This document shows, piece after piece, positions 16,250 to 23,229 of a DNA stretch of 64,000 bases. The position numbers and the translations under genes are program-made. How positions within the stretch are numbered: position 1 is the first letter of the stretch; the number at the start of each line of letters is the position of its first letter. Under the pieces are notes generated by a model. It ran no database searches. It was not told the DNA's origin and saw only the letters and a program-made list of their open reading frames with translations. The stretch is from Paenibacillus sp. HWE-109. GTDB taxonomy: Bacteria > Bacillota > Bacilli > Paenibacillales > NBRC-103111. The stretch spans positions 1,674,001 through 1,738,000 of the forward strand of contig NZ_CP091881.1 in NCBI RefSeq assembly GCF_022163125.1, in the 5' to 3' direction.

Positions 16250-17272
16250 ATGACCAAAAACTTATACGAAAAATTGCTGCCAGCTCCCCGAAATGGCGGA
16301 TTCCAGATGACAGACTACTGGGTCTGGTGCGGTTCGGTTGTGCAGGGTGAGGACGGACAATTCCACATGTTTGCCTCGCGTTGGCCCAAACATCTTCCCA
16401 TGCATCCTGGATGGCTCGTCCATTCAGAGGTCGTGCGGGCCGTTGCCGCTGCGCCGGAAGGGCCGTATGAATTTGCGGAAGTTGTTCTTCCGGCAAGAGG
16501 AGCCGAGTATTGGGATGGCCGCAGTACGCATAACCCTCATATTGTAAAGCACGCTGATAAATATCTTCTCTACTATATGGGGACAACTTATCCGTTTCCT
16601 GACGTCTTGCCAGGCGAAGCGTATGGGCTGGATGATCCGCGCTGCATAGTTGCCAGAGCAAACAAACGGATCGGGCTGGCTATTGCGGATCATGTTGAAG
16701 GCCCTTGGGAGAGGCTTGATTCTCCAATCCTAGGCGTTCGCCCTGGCAAATTTGACAGCTATCTAACGTCGAATCCGGCTCCATGCGTGCATGAAGACGG
16801 TTCCGTGCTGCTGATTTACAAATCCAGAGCCTACAAAGGCCATACATATAGTGATATGGCACTTGGGGCGGCACGGGCGGATCATTACAGGGGACCCTAC
16901 CGCGTGTTGAGCGAGGAGCCGTTGTTTCCTCCGGCGGATGTGCATCTGGAAGATCCGTTCATCTGGCAGACAGAGAACGGTTACGCGATGATCGCCAAAG
17001 ACATGAAAGGGAACGTCGGCGGTGAACGGCATGGCGGCATTCAAGCCTATTCCTCTGATGGTTTGAATTGGCACATCGCCGCTCATCCTAAGGCTTATTC
17101 GAGACTTATTACCTGGAACGATGGCACGATTAAACAGATGGGCAATTTTGAAAGGCCGTTTCTGCTTTTTCAAGAGGGCAGACCGACTCATTTGTTCGCC
17201 GCTACGGCAGATGGGGAAGGCAACTTCGGAGGCCGGAACACATGGAACATGGTGATACCGATTGGTGATTAG
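16250..17272 (+). CDS. GH43-like five-bladed beta-propeller protein
   Basis: About 340 residues. Landmarks are GGFQMTDYWVWCGS, HMFASRWPK, STHNPHIVKHADKYLLYYMG, GPWERLD, SNPAPCVHEDGSVLLIYKSR and DVHLEDPFIWQTENGYAMIAKDM; the last contains the EDPF-W motif typical of GH43/GH130-type propellers. It has no signal peptide and is probably cytoplasmic. The start is uncertain: ATG 16250 is given, but TTG 16244 is better spaced from GGAG at 16234 and GTG 16238 is also in frame. The neighbouring AraC regulator suggests induction by an oligosaccharide. Substrate unknown. Confidence 0.8.
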   Translation: MTKNLYEKLLPAPRNGGFQMTDYWVWCGSVVQGEDGQFHMFASRWPKHLPMHPGWLVHSEVVRAVAAAPEGPYEFAEVVLPARGAEYWDGRSTHNPHIVKHADKYLLYYMGTTYPFPDVLPGEAYGLDDPRCIVARANKRIGLAIADHVEGPWERLDSPILGVRPGKFDSYLTSNPAPCVHEDGSVLLIYKSRAYKGHTYSDMALGAARADHYRGPYRVLSEEPLFPPADVHLEDPFIWQTENGYAMIAKDMKGNVGGERHGGIQAYSSDGLNWHIAAHPKAYSRLITWNDGTIKQMGNFERPFLLFQEGRPTHLFAATADGEGNFGGRNTWNMVIPIGD

Positions 17273-17325
17273 TTATTGAAGCTGCTGGGATTTTGCCTGG
17301 CAGTCTTTTTTTTGGGGAATTTGTA

Positions 17326-17436
17326 TGTTTTGGGGCGGTCGCGGAGTTAATGCAGCTGCCTTGTGCGGATGTTAGGGACGTCGTGCGGCTATTACAGTAA
17401 AGAGTGTCACTATCGTGGGGAACTAGAGTGCGCAAT
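17326..17436. repeat. Left part of family A element A2, cut by an insertion sequence
   Basis: The A 5' module is seen (GCGGAGTTAATGCAGCTGCCTTGTGCGGAT, landmark GGAGTTA-TGCAGCTGCC) followed by one GGGAACTAGAGTGCGCAAT unit at about 17419. The element stops abruptly at the IS and continues at 18864. Confidence 0.75.
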
Positions 17437-17531
17437 CGGTCAGGCCCCCTAATTCCGGAGAATCGGTTGTACAACAAGGTGTTATCTTCGTATTGCTTGT
17501 TTTTTGAAGCGCTGTCGGCTTCTTTTGCTAG

Positions 17532-18563
17532 TTAAATGGCGAGCACATAGCTGGACGTATCCATCGATGCTTTTTCTACCCACCTCATAAATGCGGCTGG
17601 CGATCGTTTACCGAGGCTTCTATGCATGCGACGATTATTATAAAAATCCATGTACGTATGAATAGCTCGATAAGCTTCTTCAAACGTTTCAAAGCTTTCT
17701 TTCCTCAATAAGTCACGCTCTAATGTGGCATGGAATGATTCGATATAGGCATTTTTATTGGGCGTTTTGGGTGGAATCCGCTCGTGAATCATCGTTTCAT
17801 CCTCACACATGTCTCCAAAAGCCTTGCTAATAAACTGAGGACCGTTGTCTGTGCGAATAATCGGCTTGCTTGCACCTGATGCTATGCGTGAACGTAGAGC
17901 GTCTTTAACCGCTTGGCAAACATGCTTAGCTTCGCAGCTGGATCCAAGATGATAGCCGACGATGCTTCGATCAAATACATCGATAATATCCGCGAGATAA
18001 AAGAATTGATCATAGCCTGCTACGTACCCATATTTGATGTCTAATTGCCATAGTTGGTTGGACGCGTTAATGGTATGATTGCGGGCTAAACGTCTCGGAT
18101 AATGAATCTTTTTGCGCCGCTGCGGATTTAAAATACCGAGCTTCTGACATAACCGATACACTTTCTTTTTGTTGATTACAAGGCTATGTTGAACGCGCAA
18201 ACACTCCGTCAGTAGAACGTAACCATAACTATGCTCCTCACCCGAAACTAGCTCTAACAGCCATTCCTCAATCTGGGCATTGCTTACGATTTGACCCGTA
18301 TGCGTCTTCGAGTGAAGTGTGGCTGGACGCCCCCTTCCAGGTGCTGAAGGGCGCTTTAGCGAAGAACGCATAACTTTGTGACGGTCGTAGTAGGTCGAAG
18401 AAGCCACATTAGTTAGGCGCAGTACAGTCGTTATGGGATGTCCCTGCTCGATGAACGTTTGGGCAATGTTGAGTTTATCTTCGAGGCAGGGCTGGACTTT
18501 TTTACAAGTTCTCTCAGAATATTGTTTTCCAACTCTTTCTCTCCGAGTGCTTTTAGCGCACAA
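17532..18563 (-). CDS. IS3-family transposase OrfB (DDE integrase domain)
   Basis: The open frame is 343 codons, but translation is expected to enter from orfA by a -1 shift at 18503-18497. The retroviral-type integrase core has its three acidic residues: D in QLDIKYGYVAG, D in IRTDNGPQF and E in NAYIESFHATLERD, with DNGPQF and ESFHA as the classic boxes. An HTH-21-like region precedes the core (YGYVLLTECLRVQHSLVINKKKVYRLCQK; landmark NKKKVYRLCQ). The frame is uninterrupted, so the element may be active. Confidence 0.92.
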   Translation of the reverse strand: MCAKSTRRERVGKQYSERTCKKVQPCLEDKLNIAQTFIEQGHPITTVLRLTNVASSTYYDRHKVMRSSLKRPSAPGRGRPATLHSKTHTGQIVSNAQIEEWLLELVSGEEHSYGYVLLTECLRVQHSLVINKKKVYRLCQKLGILNPQRRKKIHYPRRLARNHTINASNQLWQLDIKYGYVAGYDQFFYLADIIDVFDRSIVGYHLGSSCEAKHVCQAVKDALRSRIASGASKPIIRTDNGPQFISKAFGDMCEDETMIHERIPPKTPNKNAYIESFHATLERDLLRKESFETFEEAYRAIHTYMDFYNNRRMHRSLGKRSPAAFMRWVEKASMDTSSYVLAI

Positions 18564-18790
18564 GCATATTTTTCTTCCAGTTCAGCTAGGCGCTTGGATT
18601 CAGCCATACGTTCATCTAATGTTGGTAACGCATCATCCCCAAAGGTCTCTTGATATTCCTTTACCCAGTTACGGATGGTTTTTGGCGATACATCATATCT
18701 TCGCGAAAGAACACCCGTCTTAATTCCACCAAGCGCTTCTTGAGCTACCTTGAAACGCACTTCTTCAAACACCTTGTTACGTTGTTGCAC
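18431..18790 (-). CDS. IS3-family transposase OrfA (HTH and leucine zipper)
   Basis: 119 residues. The N-terminal HTH contains GVLSRRYDVSPKTIRNWVKEY, with SPKTIRNWV as recognition helix. A coiled-coil leucine zipper follows (LAELEEKYACALKALGEKELENNILRELVKK, heptad leucines L-E-E, L-G-E, L-E-N). The run A-AAA-AAG (plus-strand 18503-18497) falls exactly at codons K-K before orfA drifts into a non-homologous tail, giving the usual -1 slip site to make the OrfAB transposase. It overlaps orfB by 133 bp. Confidence 0.9.
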   Translation of the reverse strand: MQQRNKVFEEVRFKVAQEALGGIKTGVLSRRYDVSPKTIRNWVKEYQETFGDDALPTLDERMAESKRLAELEEKYACALKALGEKELENNILRELVKKSSPASKINSTLPKRSSSRDIP

Positions 18791-18863
18791 GGTATTCGCC
18801 TCCCTAATAAAAAGTGTACCTTATTTCCCGTGGTATTCTCCAATCTAATTAGGGGGCTTAATA

Positions 18864-19255
18864 GCAATTATAGCCGAAAGTGTCAAAATAGCTAGGTTGC
18901 GGGAACTACAGGGCGCTATTATAGCCGAAAGTGTGAAAATAGCTAGGTTGAGGGAACTAGAGTGCGCAATTATAGCCGAAAGTGTCAAAATAGCTAGGTT
19001 GAGGGAACTACAGGGCGCTATTATAGCCGAAAGTATCAAAATAGCTAGGTTGCGGGAACTACAGTGCGCTATTATAGCCAAAAGTGTCAATATGGCAAGG
19101 TCGAGGGAACTAGAGTGCGCTATTTTGCTCTTTGGTGGAAAATTCGGCGCTTTTTGTGGAAATAAGACCCTGTAGTTCCGCTACTGCTCTAGGAAATCTG
19201 CTTTTTGCCTAAATAGGGTCCTGTAGTTCCCCTAAATGGATTTCCTTAAGGGGAT
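18864..19255. repeat. Family A element A2, main 51-bp tandem array and inverted end
   Basis: GGGAACTA units start at 18901, 18952, 19003, 19054 and 19105, exactly 51 bp apart. Each unit reads GGGAACTACAGKGCGCTATT, then ATAGCCGAAAGTGTSAAAAT, then AGCTAGGTTGA. After the last unit come GGAAATAAGACCCTGTAGTTCC and AATAGGGTCCTGTAGTTCCC, the inverted form. Because 51 is a multiple of three, long open frames appear on both strands; they are artefacts of the repeat. Confidence 0.9.
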
Positions 19256-19572
19256 CACTATTTATAGAATTCCCATTACGTGAAATAAGGCAGCTAAAGG
19301 TGCTTATTTGTTCGAATTTCGCCTGTAGCGGCTTGTACGAGCTTAGTATCTTTATTTTTGGCGTCAACTGCCGTTTTCTTCAACAGGCTATGGGCAAGCG
19401 GAAACTTTTGAAAGCACGGTTGCTCTTTCTATCGCCAAACACGAGCTTGAACTTGCTCATACGTCGGACCGCAAGCACCATGCGGAGGCGATACACCTAG
19501 TGCCCAGGGTGCTGGATTTCATAGGCATTTTCGTTTTCTCCCCCGCAACTGCTGCCTAATCAATCTGTCATT
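19256..19572 (+). other. Non-genic stretch with a possible decayed coding fragment
   Basis: No intact gene is seen. Around 19373-19540 one plus-strand frame reads FSSTGYGQAETFESTVALS followed by IAKHELELAHTSDRKHHAEA, which has the composition of real protein sequence, but it lacks a start and is bounded by stops. I do not recognise it. It may be the tail of a deleted gene. Confidence 0.3.
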
Positions 19573-19757
19573 CTAATGAACTGTATGCTGCTTATTGACG
19601 AAAAAATGGCGTGTTTAGAAATCTAATGAACTGAATTGGCGTTATCGAGTTGTTTATTGGCGGAATGGTGATCATTTACATGAAATAACGCCTCGGGGAT
19701 TCATTAGATTTTAAAAATGATCTATTTTGATCAAATAAAGGTTATTGAGTTCGTTAG
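19573..19757. repeat. Family B 185-bp element, copy B2
   Basis: It begins CTAATGAACTGTATGCTGC and ends AGTTCGTTAG, giving the best terminal inverted repeat of the family (9 of 10 bases). Interior markers TTGACGAAAAAATGGC, TAATGAACTGAATTGGCG and GAATAAAGG-type sequence are present. Length 185 bp. Confidence 0.85.
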
Positions 19758-19805
19758 GCGACCGGCAAATAGTGCGAGGAGACTACGTTTGGATTAACCC
19801 GATTG

Positions 19806-19875
19806 AAGCAGCACGATAGAGGCAGCAGGATAGAGGCGGCGGGATAGAGGCAGCACGACAGAGGCAGCGCGATTA
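19806..19875. repeat. Five 14-bp tandem repeats
   Basis: Five adjacent units of the type ARGCAGCACGATAG are seen (AAGCAGCACGATAG, AGGCAGCAGGATAG, AGGCGGCGGGATAG, AGGCAGCACGACAG, AGGCAGCGCGATTA). They follow element B2 directly and have no obvious function. Confidence 0.8.
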
Positions 19876-19944
19876 ATTACGGAGCAAATGTCGCAAAATC
19901 TGAATGGTGGAATATTACAAGCACCCACCCATTATTGCACGGAA

Positions 19945-19976
19945 GAACCCAGCAGCCCTTGAGGCTGCTGGGTTTT
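19945..19976 (-). terminator. Terminator of the TrmB-type regulator gene
   Basis: A stem CCCAGCAGCC/GGCTGCTGGG with a TCAA-type loop is followed on the minus strand by TTCTT and on the plus strand by TTTT. It lies 8 bp beyond the regulator's stop codon. Confidence 0.8.
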
Positions 19977-19983
19977 GATGCTT

Positions 19984-20823
19984 CTAATGAAAGCCGAGCT
20001 TCACCGCCATGCTGTAGCCAGCCGGACCGAAGTTATACCTTTTGCGCAGTTCGATTAGGTTGGGACCGAATGTTTGTTCCAGCGTTTCACGGTGCACGTG
20101 CATAATCTCATAGATGTAGAGGTCATGGATAATGACCTCCGTGATCGGCATGACGAGACCTGGGTGCATGGTCCAAGCGGCGCGGCTGTCCGTTCCAAGA
20201 GAAACGATACCGGCAACCACTTCGCGGTCGTCTATGCTCGCCACAATCCAACGTCCGCCGTATTCCCGTGTAATCTCTTCACTCGAATCGTGCGGGTACA
20301 CTTGCGCAAAATCGAACTGCAGTTCTCCATAAACGACGATCAGAATTTCGACGCCTCGTTCCGCAGCCCTGCGCAGTTCCGGCTCCAACAGTTTGGCTTC
20401 TTCTGTCCAGATTTCAAGCAAGACACGACCAGTAGCCCGATTGATCGCTTCCGACGCCCGGCTTAGAATGGCATCAAACCCAGTGATATTCCAAATGTTT
20501 TCCCGATTTAAGGAGACATACGAGTAATGGGCGAGCGCTGTCTCAGCTGCTTCGAAGGAGGAGTCGATTTTGCTTTTCTTCAGCCGCATCAGCTCTTGCG
20601 GCGGCAGTGGCGTGTATAACGAAGGATCTTCGTGACTGACCATAACTTCGCCGCGCTCCACCATTCCGCTTAGCACTTCATAGATTTTGGAACGAGGGAC
20701 ACCCGAGTTCAATGAAATCGCATACCCTGATAAAGGAGATTTATCTAGGAGCGCAAGGTACGCTTTGGCTTCATATTCGGTAAAATTCAAATCCTGCAAC
20801 ATCTTAATGATTTCTATTTTCAT
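19984..20823 (-). CDS. TrmB family transcriptional regulator
   Basis: 279 residues. The N-terminal winged helix is typical of TrmB (LQDLNFTEYEAKAYLALLDKSPLSGYAIS; landmarks LNFTEYEAKAYLAL and GVPRSKIYEVLSGM, then GEVMV). The C-terminal part (residues 110-260) has the PLD-like sugar-sensing fold of the family (GRVLLEIWTEEAKLLEPEL, REVVAGIVS). Relatives bind sugars and control transporters. It is divergent from an EamA exporter gene 168 bp away, whose promoter carries a palindrome likely bound by this protein. Confidence 0.88.
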   Translation of the reverse strand: MKIEIIKMLQDLNFTEYEAKAYLALLDKSPLSGYAISLNSGVPRSKIYEVLSGMVERGEVMVSHEDPSLYTPLPPQELMRLKKSKIDSSFEAAETALAHYSYVSLNRENIWNITGFDAILSRASEAINRATGRVLLEIWTEEAKLLEPELRRAAERGVEILIVVYGELQFDFAQVYPHDSSEEITREYGGRWIVASIDDREVVAGIVSLGTDSRAAWTMHPGLVMPITEVIIHDLYIYEIMHVHRETLEQTFGPNLIELRKRYNFGPAGYSMAVKLGFH

Positions 20824-20930
20824 TTAGTAATTTCCTACCTCCACGTCGTAGATAAGGCCGTTTCTTTCACTATATCCGATCTACTCCATTATTACACTTG
20901 ACAGGAGATAGTGCCAATAGTGTACCATGA

Positions 20931-20961
20931 TTGTAGTGGCTACAAAAGTAGCTACTATAAT
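20931..20961 (+). promoter_or_regulatory. Promoter and candidate operator of the EamA gene
   Basis: TATAAT at 20956-20961 is a consensus -10; TTGTAG at 20931-20936 is a possible -35 with a long 19-bp spacer. The inverted repeat TAGTGGCTAC-AAAA-GTAGCTACTA (20934-20957; 9 of 10 arm bases pair) covers the spacer and the first bases of the -10. A protein bound here would block RNA polymerase. The divergent TrmB-type protein is the obvious candidate. Confidence 0.65.
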
Positions 20962-20991
20962 GAAATTCTAAGAATTACTTGGAGGTATGGC

Positions 20992-21900
20992 ATGGATGCA
21001 ACGAAAGAGATCCAAAAGGTACGATTAACCAAGGCGCAAACAAGCAGCAGTCTTTATCTAATCGCTGTCATTATCGCTATTTTGCTATGGAGCACCTCGT
21101 TTGTTGGGACTAAGATTGCCTACAATTCCTTTCCTCCTCTTACATTGGGGGCGGCCCGTTTTGTAATTGCATCGATTATTTTAGGCGCGATTATGCTGTC
21201 TAGAAAAGAATTTATAAGGCCTGCACCTAAGGATCTGGGATTGATGGCACTGAGCGGAATTCTGGGAACGACTCTTTATTTTGCGCTGGAGAATATCGGA
21301 CTTGAGCAGACAACCGCATCGAGCGCTGCGCTGATTGTCGCTTCTTACCCTGCCATAACAGCGCTGCTTGAGTTCATTTTTTATCGCGTGAGAATTTCCT
21401 GGCTGAAGGGACTCGGGATTGTTATGGCCGTAGTCGGCGTGTATCAGATTTCTGGCGGCAGTTTAGGGGGGAGTTCAGGACAGCTGAAGGGCAACCTCAT
21501 TCTAATTCTGGCGGGCGTTGTGTTCGCAGCTTATAATTTTACCACACGTAAAGTTGTCAAAAATTATTCAATGGTAACCGTTTCGTTCTATCAGACGATC
21601 GCAGGAACACTTGCATTCATTCCGCTTGCGCTAATTGAAAGGTCAAGATGGCAGGTGCCTAGCACAGAGTCTCTCTGGATGCTGCTTTATCTGGGAGTAT
21701 TCTGCTCTGTAACAGCTTTTATGCTTTATAATTATGGACTGAGGAAGCTCAGTTCAGGTACTGCTATGGCGTTGATGAACCTTGTCCCTCTCTTTGGCGT
21801 GCTATTCTCAACCGTATTCCTGCATGAAGTCTTACATATATTTGATCTGATCGGTGGACTGATCATTATTGTTGGGGTTATTTTGAGTGTGAGGGACTAG
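20992..21900 (+). CDS. EamA family (drug/metabolite) transporter
   Basis: 302 residues from ATG 20992, which has GGAGG at 20981-20985; an upstream extension to 20911 crosses the promoter and is rejected. Ten membrane helices in two EamA repeats are expected: the first starts YLIAVIIAILLWSTSFVGTK, the second KGNLILILAGVVFAAYNF. ALENIGLEQTTASSAALI and LGVFCSVTAFMLYNYGLRKL are typical family segments. Such proteins export metabolites or amino acids; the substrate is not inferable. Divergent from the TrmB-type regulator. Confidence 0.9.
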   Translation: MDATKEIQKVRLTKAQTSSSLYLIAVIIAILLWSTSFVGTKIAYNSFPPLTLGAARFVIASIILGAIMLSRKEFIRPAPKDLGLMALSGILGTTLYFALENIGLEQTTASSAALIVASYPAITALLEFIFYRVRISWLKGLGIVMAVVGVYQISGGSLGGSSGQLKGNLILILAGVVFAAYNFTTRKVVKNYSMVTVSFYQTIAGTLAFIPLALIERSRWQVPSTESLWMLLYLGVFCSVTAFMLYNYGLRKLSSGTAMALMNLVPLFGVLFSTVFLHEVLHIFDLIGGLIIIVGVILSVRD

Positions 21901-21931
21901 TGAGAAGGCGGTTTTCAGACTCAATGGGCAT

Positions 21932-22116
21932 CTAACGAACTGTATGATGCTTATTGATGAGAAAATGGCTTGTTTGGCGGTATAATGAACTGGATTCGCG
22001 TTATCGAGCAAATTTTAAGCGGGAAAGTGATAGTTTGTACGAAATAGCGCATCTGGAAATCGTTAGATTTTCAAAATGCGCTATTTTGGCTGAATAAAGG
22101 GTATGGAGTTCGTAAG
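21932..22116. repeat. Family B 185-bp element, copy B3
   Basis: It begins CTAACGAACTGTATGATGC and ends AGTTCGTAAG, again 185 bp. It stands alone, without a family A element, between the EamA gene and a fragment of an ABC transporter ATPase. Confidence 0.85.
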
Positions 22117-22151
22117 GGCCGCCATCCCAATTATTACCTTCACACAACAGG

Positions 22152-22310
22152 CACAGTCGACTTGAAACGATCTCCCAATTCGCTGATCGTGTTGCAGTAA
22201 TGAAAGATGGCGTTATTCAAGAGATGGGCGAAACGGGCGTGGTTCTGTCCGACCCCAAGTCGGACTATGCGAAAGCTTTGTTGAACGCGGTATCTTTTGC
22301 TACAACGTAG
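22152..22310 (+). pseudogene. C-terminal fragment of an oligopeptide/nickel-type ABC transporter ATPase
   Basis: One frame reads LETISQFADRVAVMKDGVI, then QEMGETGVVLSDPKSDYAKALL and a stop at 22308-22310. This is the usual C-terminus after the switch histidine of DppD/OppF-like ATPases (SHDLETI-ADRVAVMKDG...P-H/SPYAKALL). No Walker motifs or start are found upstream, and element B3 ends only 45 bp before it. The rest of the gene is lost. Confidence 0.7.
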
Positions 22311-22379
22311 TTTTATACTGATCTAGGTTCCTATATATGGTAAAATGAGTATATAGTGAGATTGGGGATGTGATTCTTA

Positions 22380-23195
22380 ATGACTGAGCAAATTGAGAAA
22401 AGTGGAATCAGAGGACATCACAAGAAAGCAATCATCAACCTAGTGAATCGTTTACAACAGGATTCGGATTATTTGGCTGTGATTATTACGGGCTCTGTGG
22501 CTAAAGGATTAGCACGTGAGGATTCAGATATTGACTGTTATTTGGTTGTAAAAGATGAGATATTCCAGGACCGGAAACAGCGGGATCGTTTGTTTTATTA
22601 TGCAGAAGATGGCTGCGATTACAAGGGGGGTTATTATGACGGGAAAATTATCAATTCTGATTTCCTGCAGGCAGCGGTAGAAAAGGGGAGTGAGCCGACA
22701 CGCGCCTCTTTTGAAGGAGCGATCGTCGCCTTTTCTCGAATACCAAACTTGGACGAACTTGTCAGTCGTATATCCGTGTATCCGGAAGATCGGCGGGAGA
22801 GTAACTTTAAGGACTTCTTTGCTCAAGTGGAGTTGTACGGAGGATATTTCGCTGATCGAGCGTTAGCCTTGAATAACGCATACTTATTATCGCAAGCGGT
22901 TAGTCAAGTTGCATTATTTGCAGGACGATTGATTCTTGCTTATAATAGAACACTCTTTCCCTGCCATAAATCAATGATGAGTTCGTTGGAGAGGGTACCT
23001 GAAAAACCAAAATCATATGTGCAATTGCAGAATGAGATGCTTGCTAGGCCAAACAAAGAAACAATCAGCACATTCGTTGAGTGCGTTCGTTCCTTCCACG
23101 ATTGGGGAATTACGCCGAATGAATCAGTCAGCCGCTTTATCGTGAACAACGAATGGAATTGGTTGGAAGGTGAACCTCCCCTCAGTGACCGCTAG
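22380..23195 (+). CDS. Nucleotidyltransferase-fold protein
   Basis: 271 residues. The core motif VIITGSVAKGLAREDSDIDC (residues about 36-55) is the G-S-x-A-x-G...S-D-x-D signature of the polymerase-beta superfamily, with both metal-binding aspartates present. A helical C-terminal domain follows (residues 145-260). Members include aminoglycoside adenylyltransferases and MNT/HEPN-type antitoxins. No HEPN partner is next to it, and the length and architecture suggest a stand-alone small-molecule nucleotidyltransferase. The target is unknown. Confidence 0.8.
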   Translation: MTEQIEKSGIRGHHKKAIINLVNRLQQDSDYLAVIITGSVAKGLAREDSDIDCYLVVKDEIFQDRKQRDRLFYYAEDGCDYKGGYYDGKIINSDFLQAAVEKGSEPTRASFEGAIVAFSRIPNLDELVSRISVYPEDRRESNFKDFFAQVELYGGYFADRALALNNAYLLSQAVSQVALFAGRLILAYNRTLFPCHKSMMSSLERVPEKPKSYVQLQNEMLARPNKETISTFVECVRSFHDWGITPNESVSRFIVNNEWNWLEGEPPLSDR

Positions 23196-23229
23196 CGAGA
23201 ACTAGGTATTTTATGAAGGAGGCAAATAG

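Larger units (their letters stand above)
17437..18863 (-). mobile_element. IS3-family insertion sequence
   Basis: About 1427 bp. The imperfect terminal inverted repeats share GCCCCCTAATT near the very ends and GGAGAAT further in, on both sides. Two overlapping genes, orfA and orfB, fill the element on the minus strand, as in IS3. GCAAT occurs directly outside each end (17432-17436 and 18864-18868), a candidate 5-bp target duplication. The element lies inside the tandem array A2, whose unit reads ...GTGCGCAATTATAGCC..., so the target sequence is reconstructed when the IS is removed. Confidence 0.85.

Noticed and set aside
18845..19175. Long open frames on both strands with repeating residues (RELQGAIIAES-type) in the 51-bp array
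   Set aside because: They exist only because 51 is a multiple of three; no ribosome site, and the same DNA is a non-coding repeat elsewhere.
22380..23195. MNT/HEPN toxin-antitoxin system
   Set aside because: The nucleotidyltransferase is too long for an MNT antitoxin and has no HEPN gene beside it.
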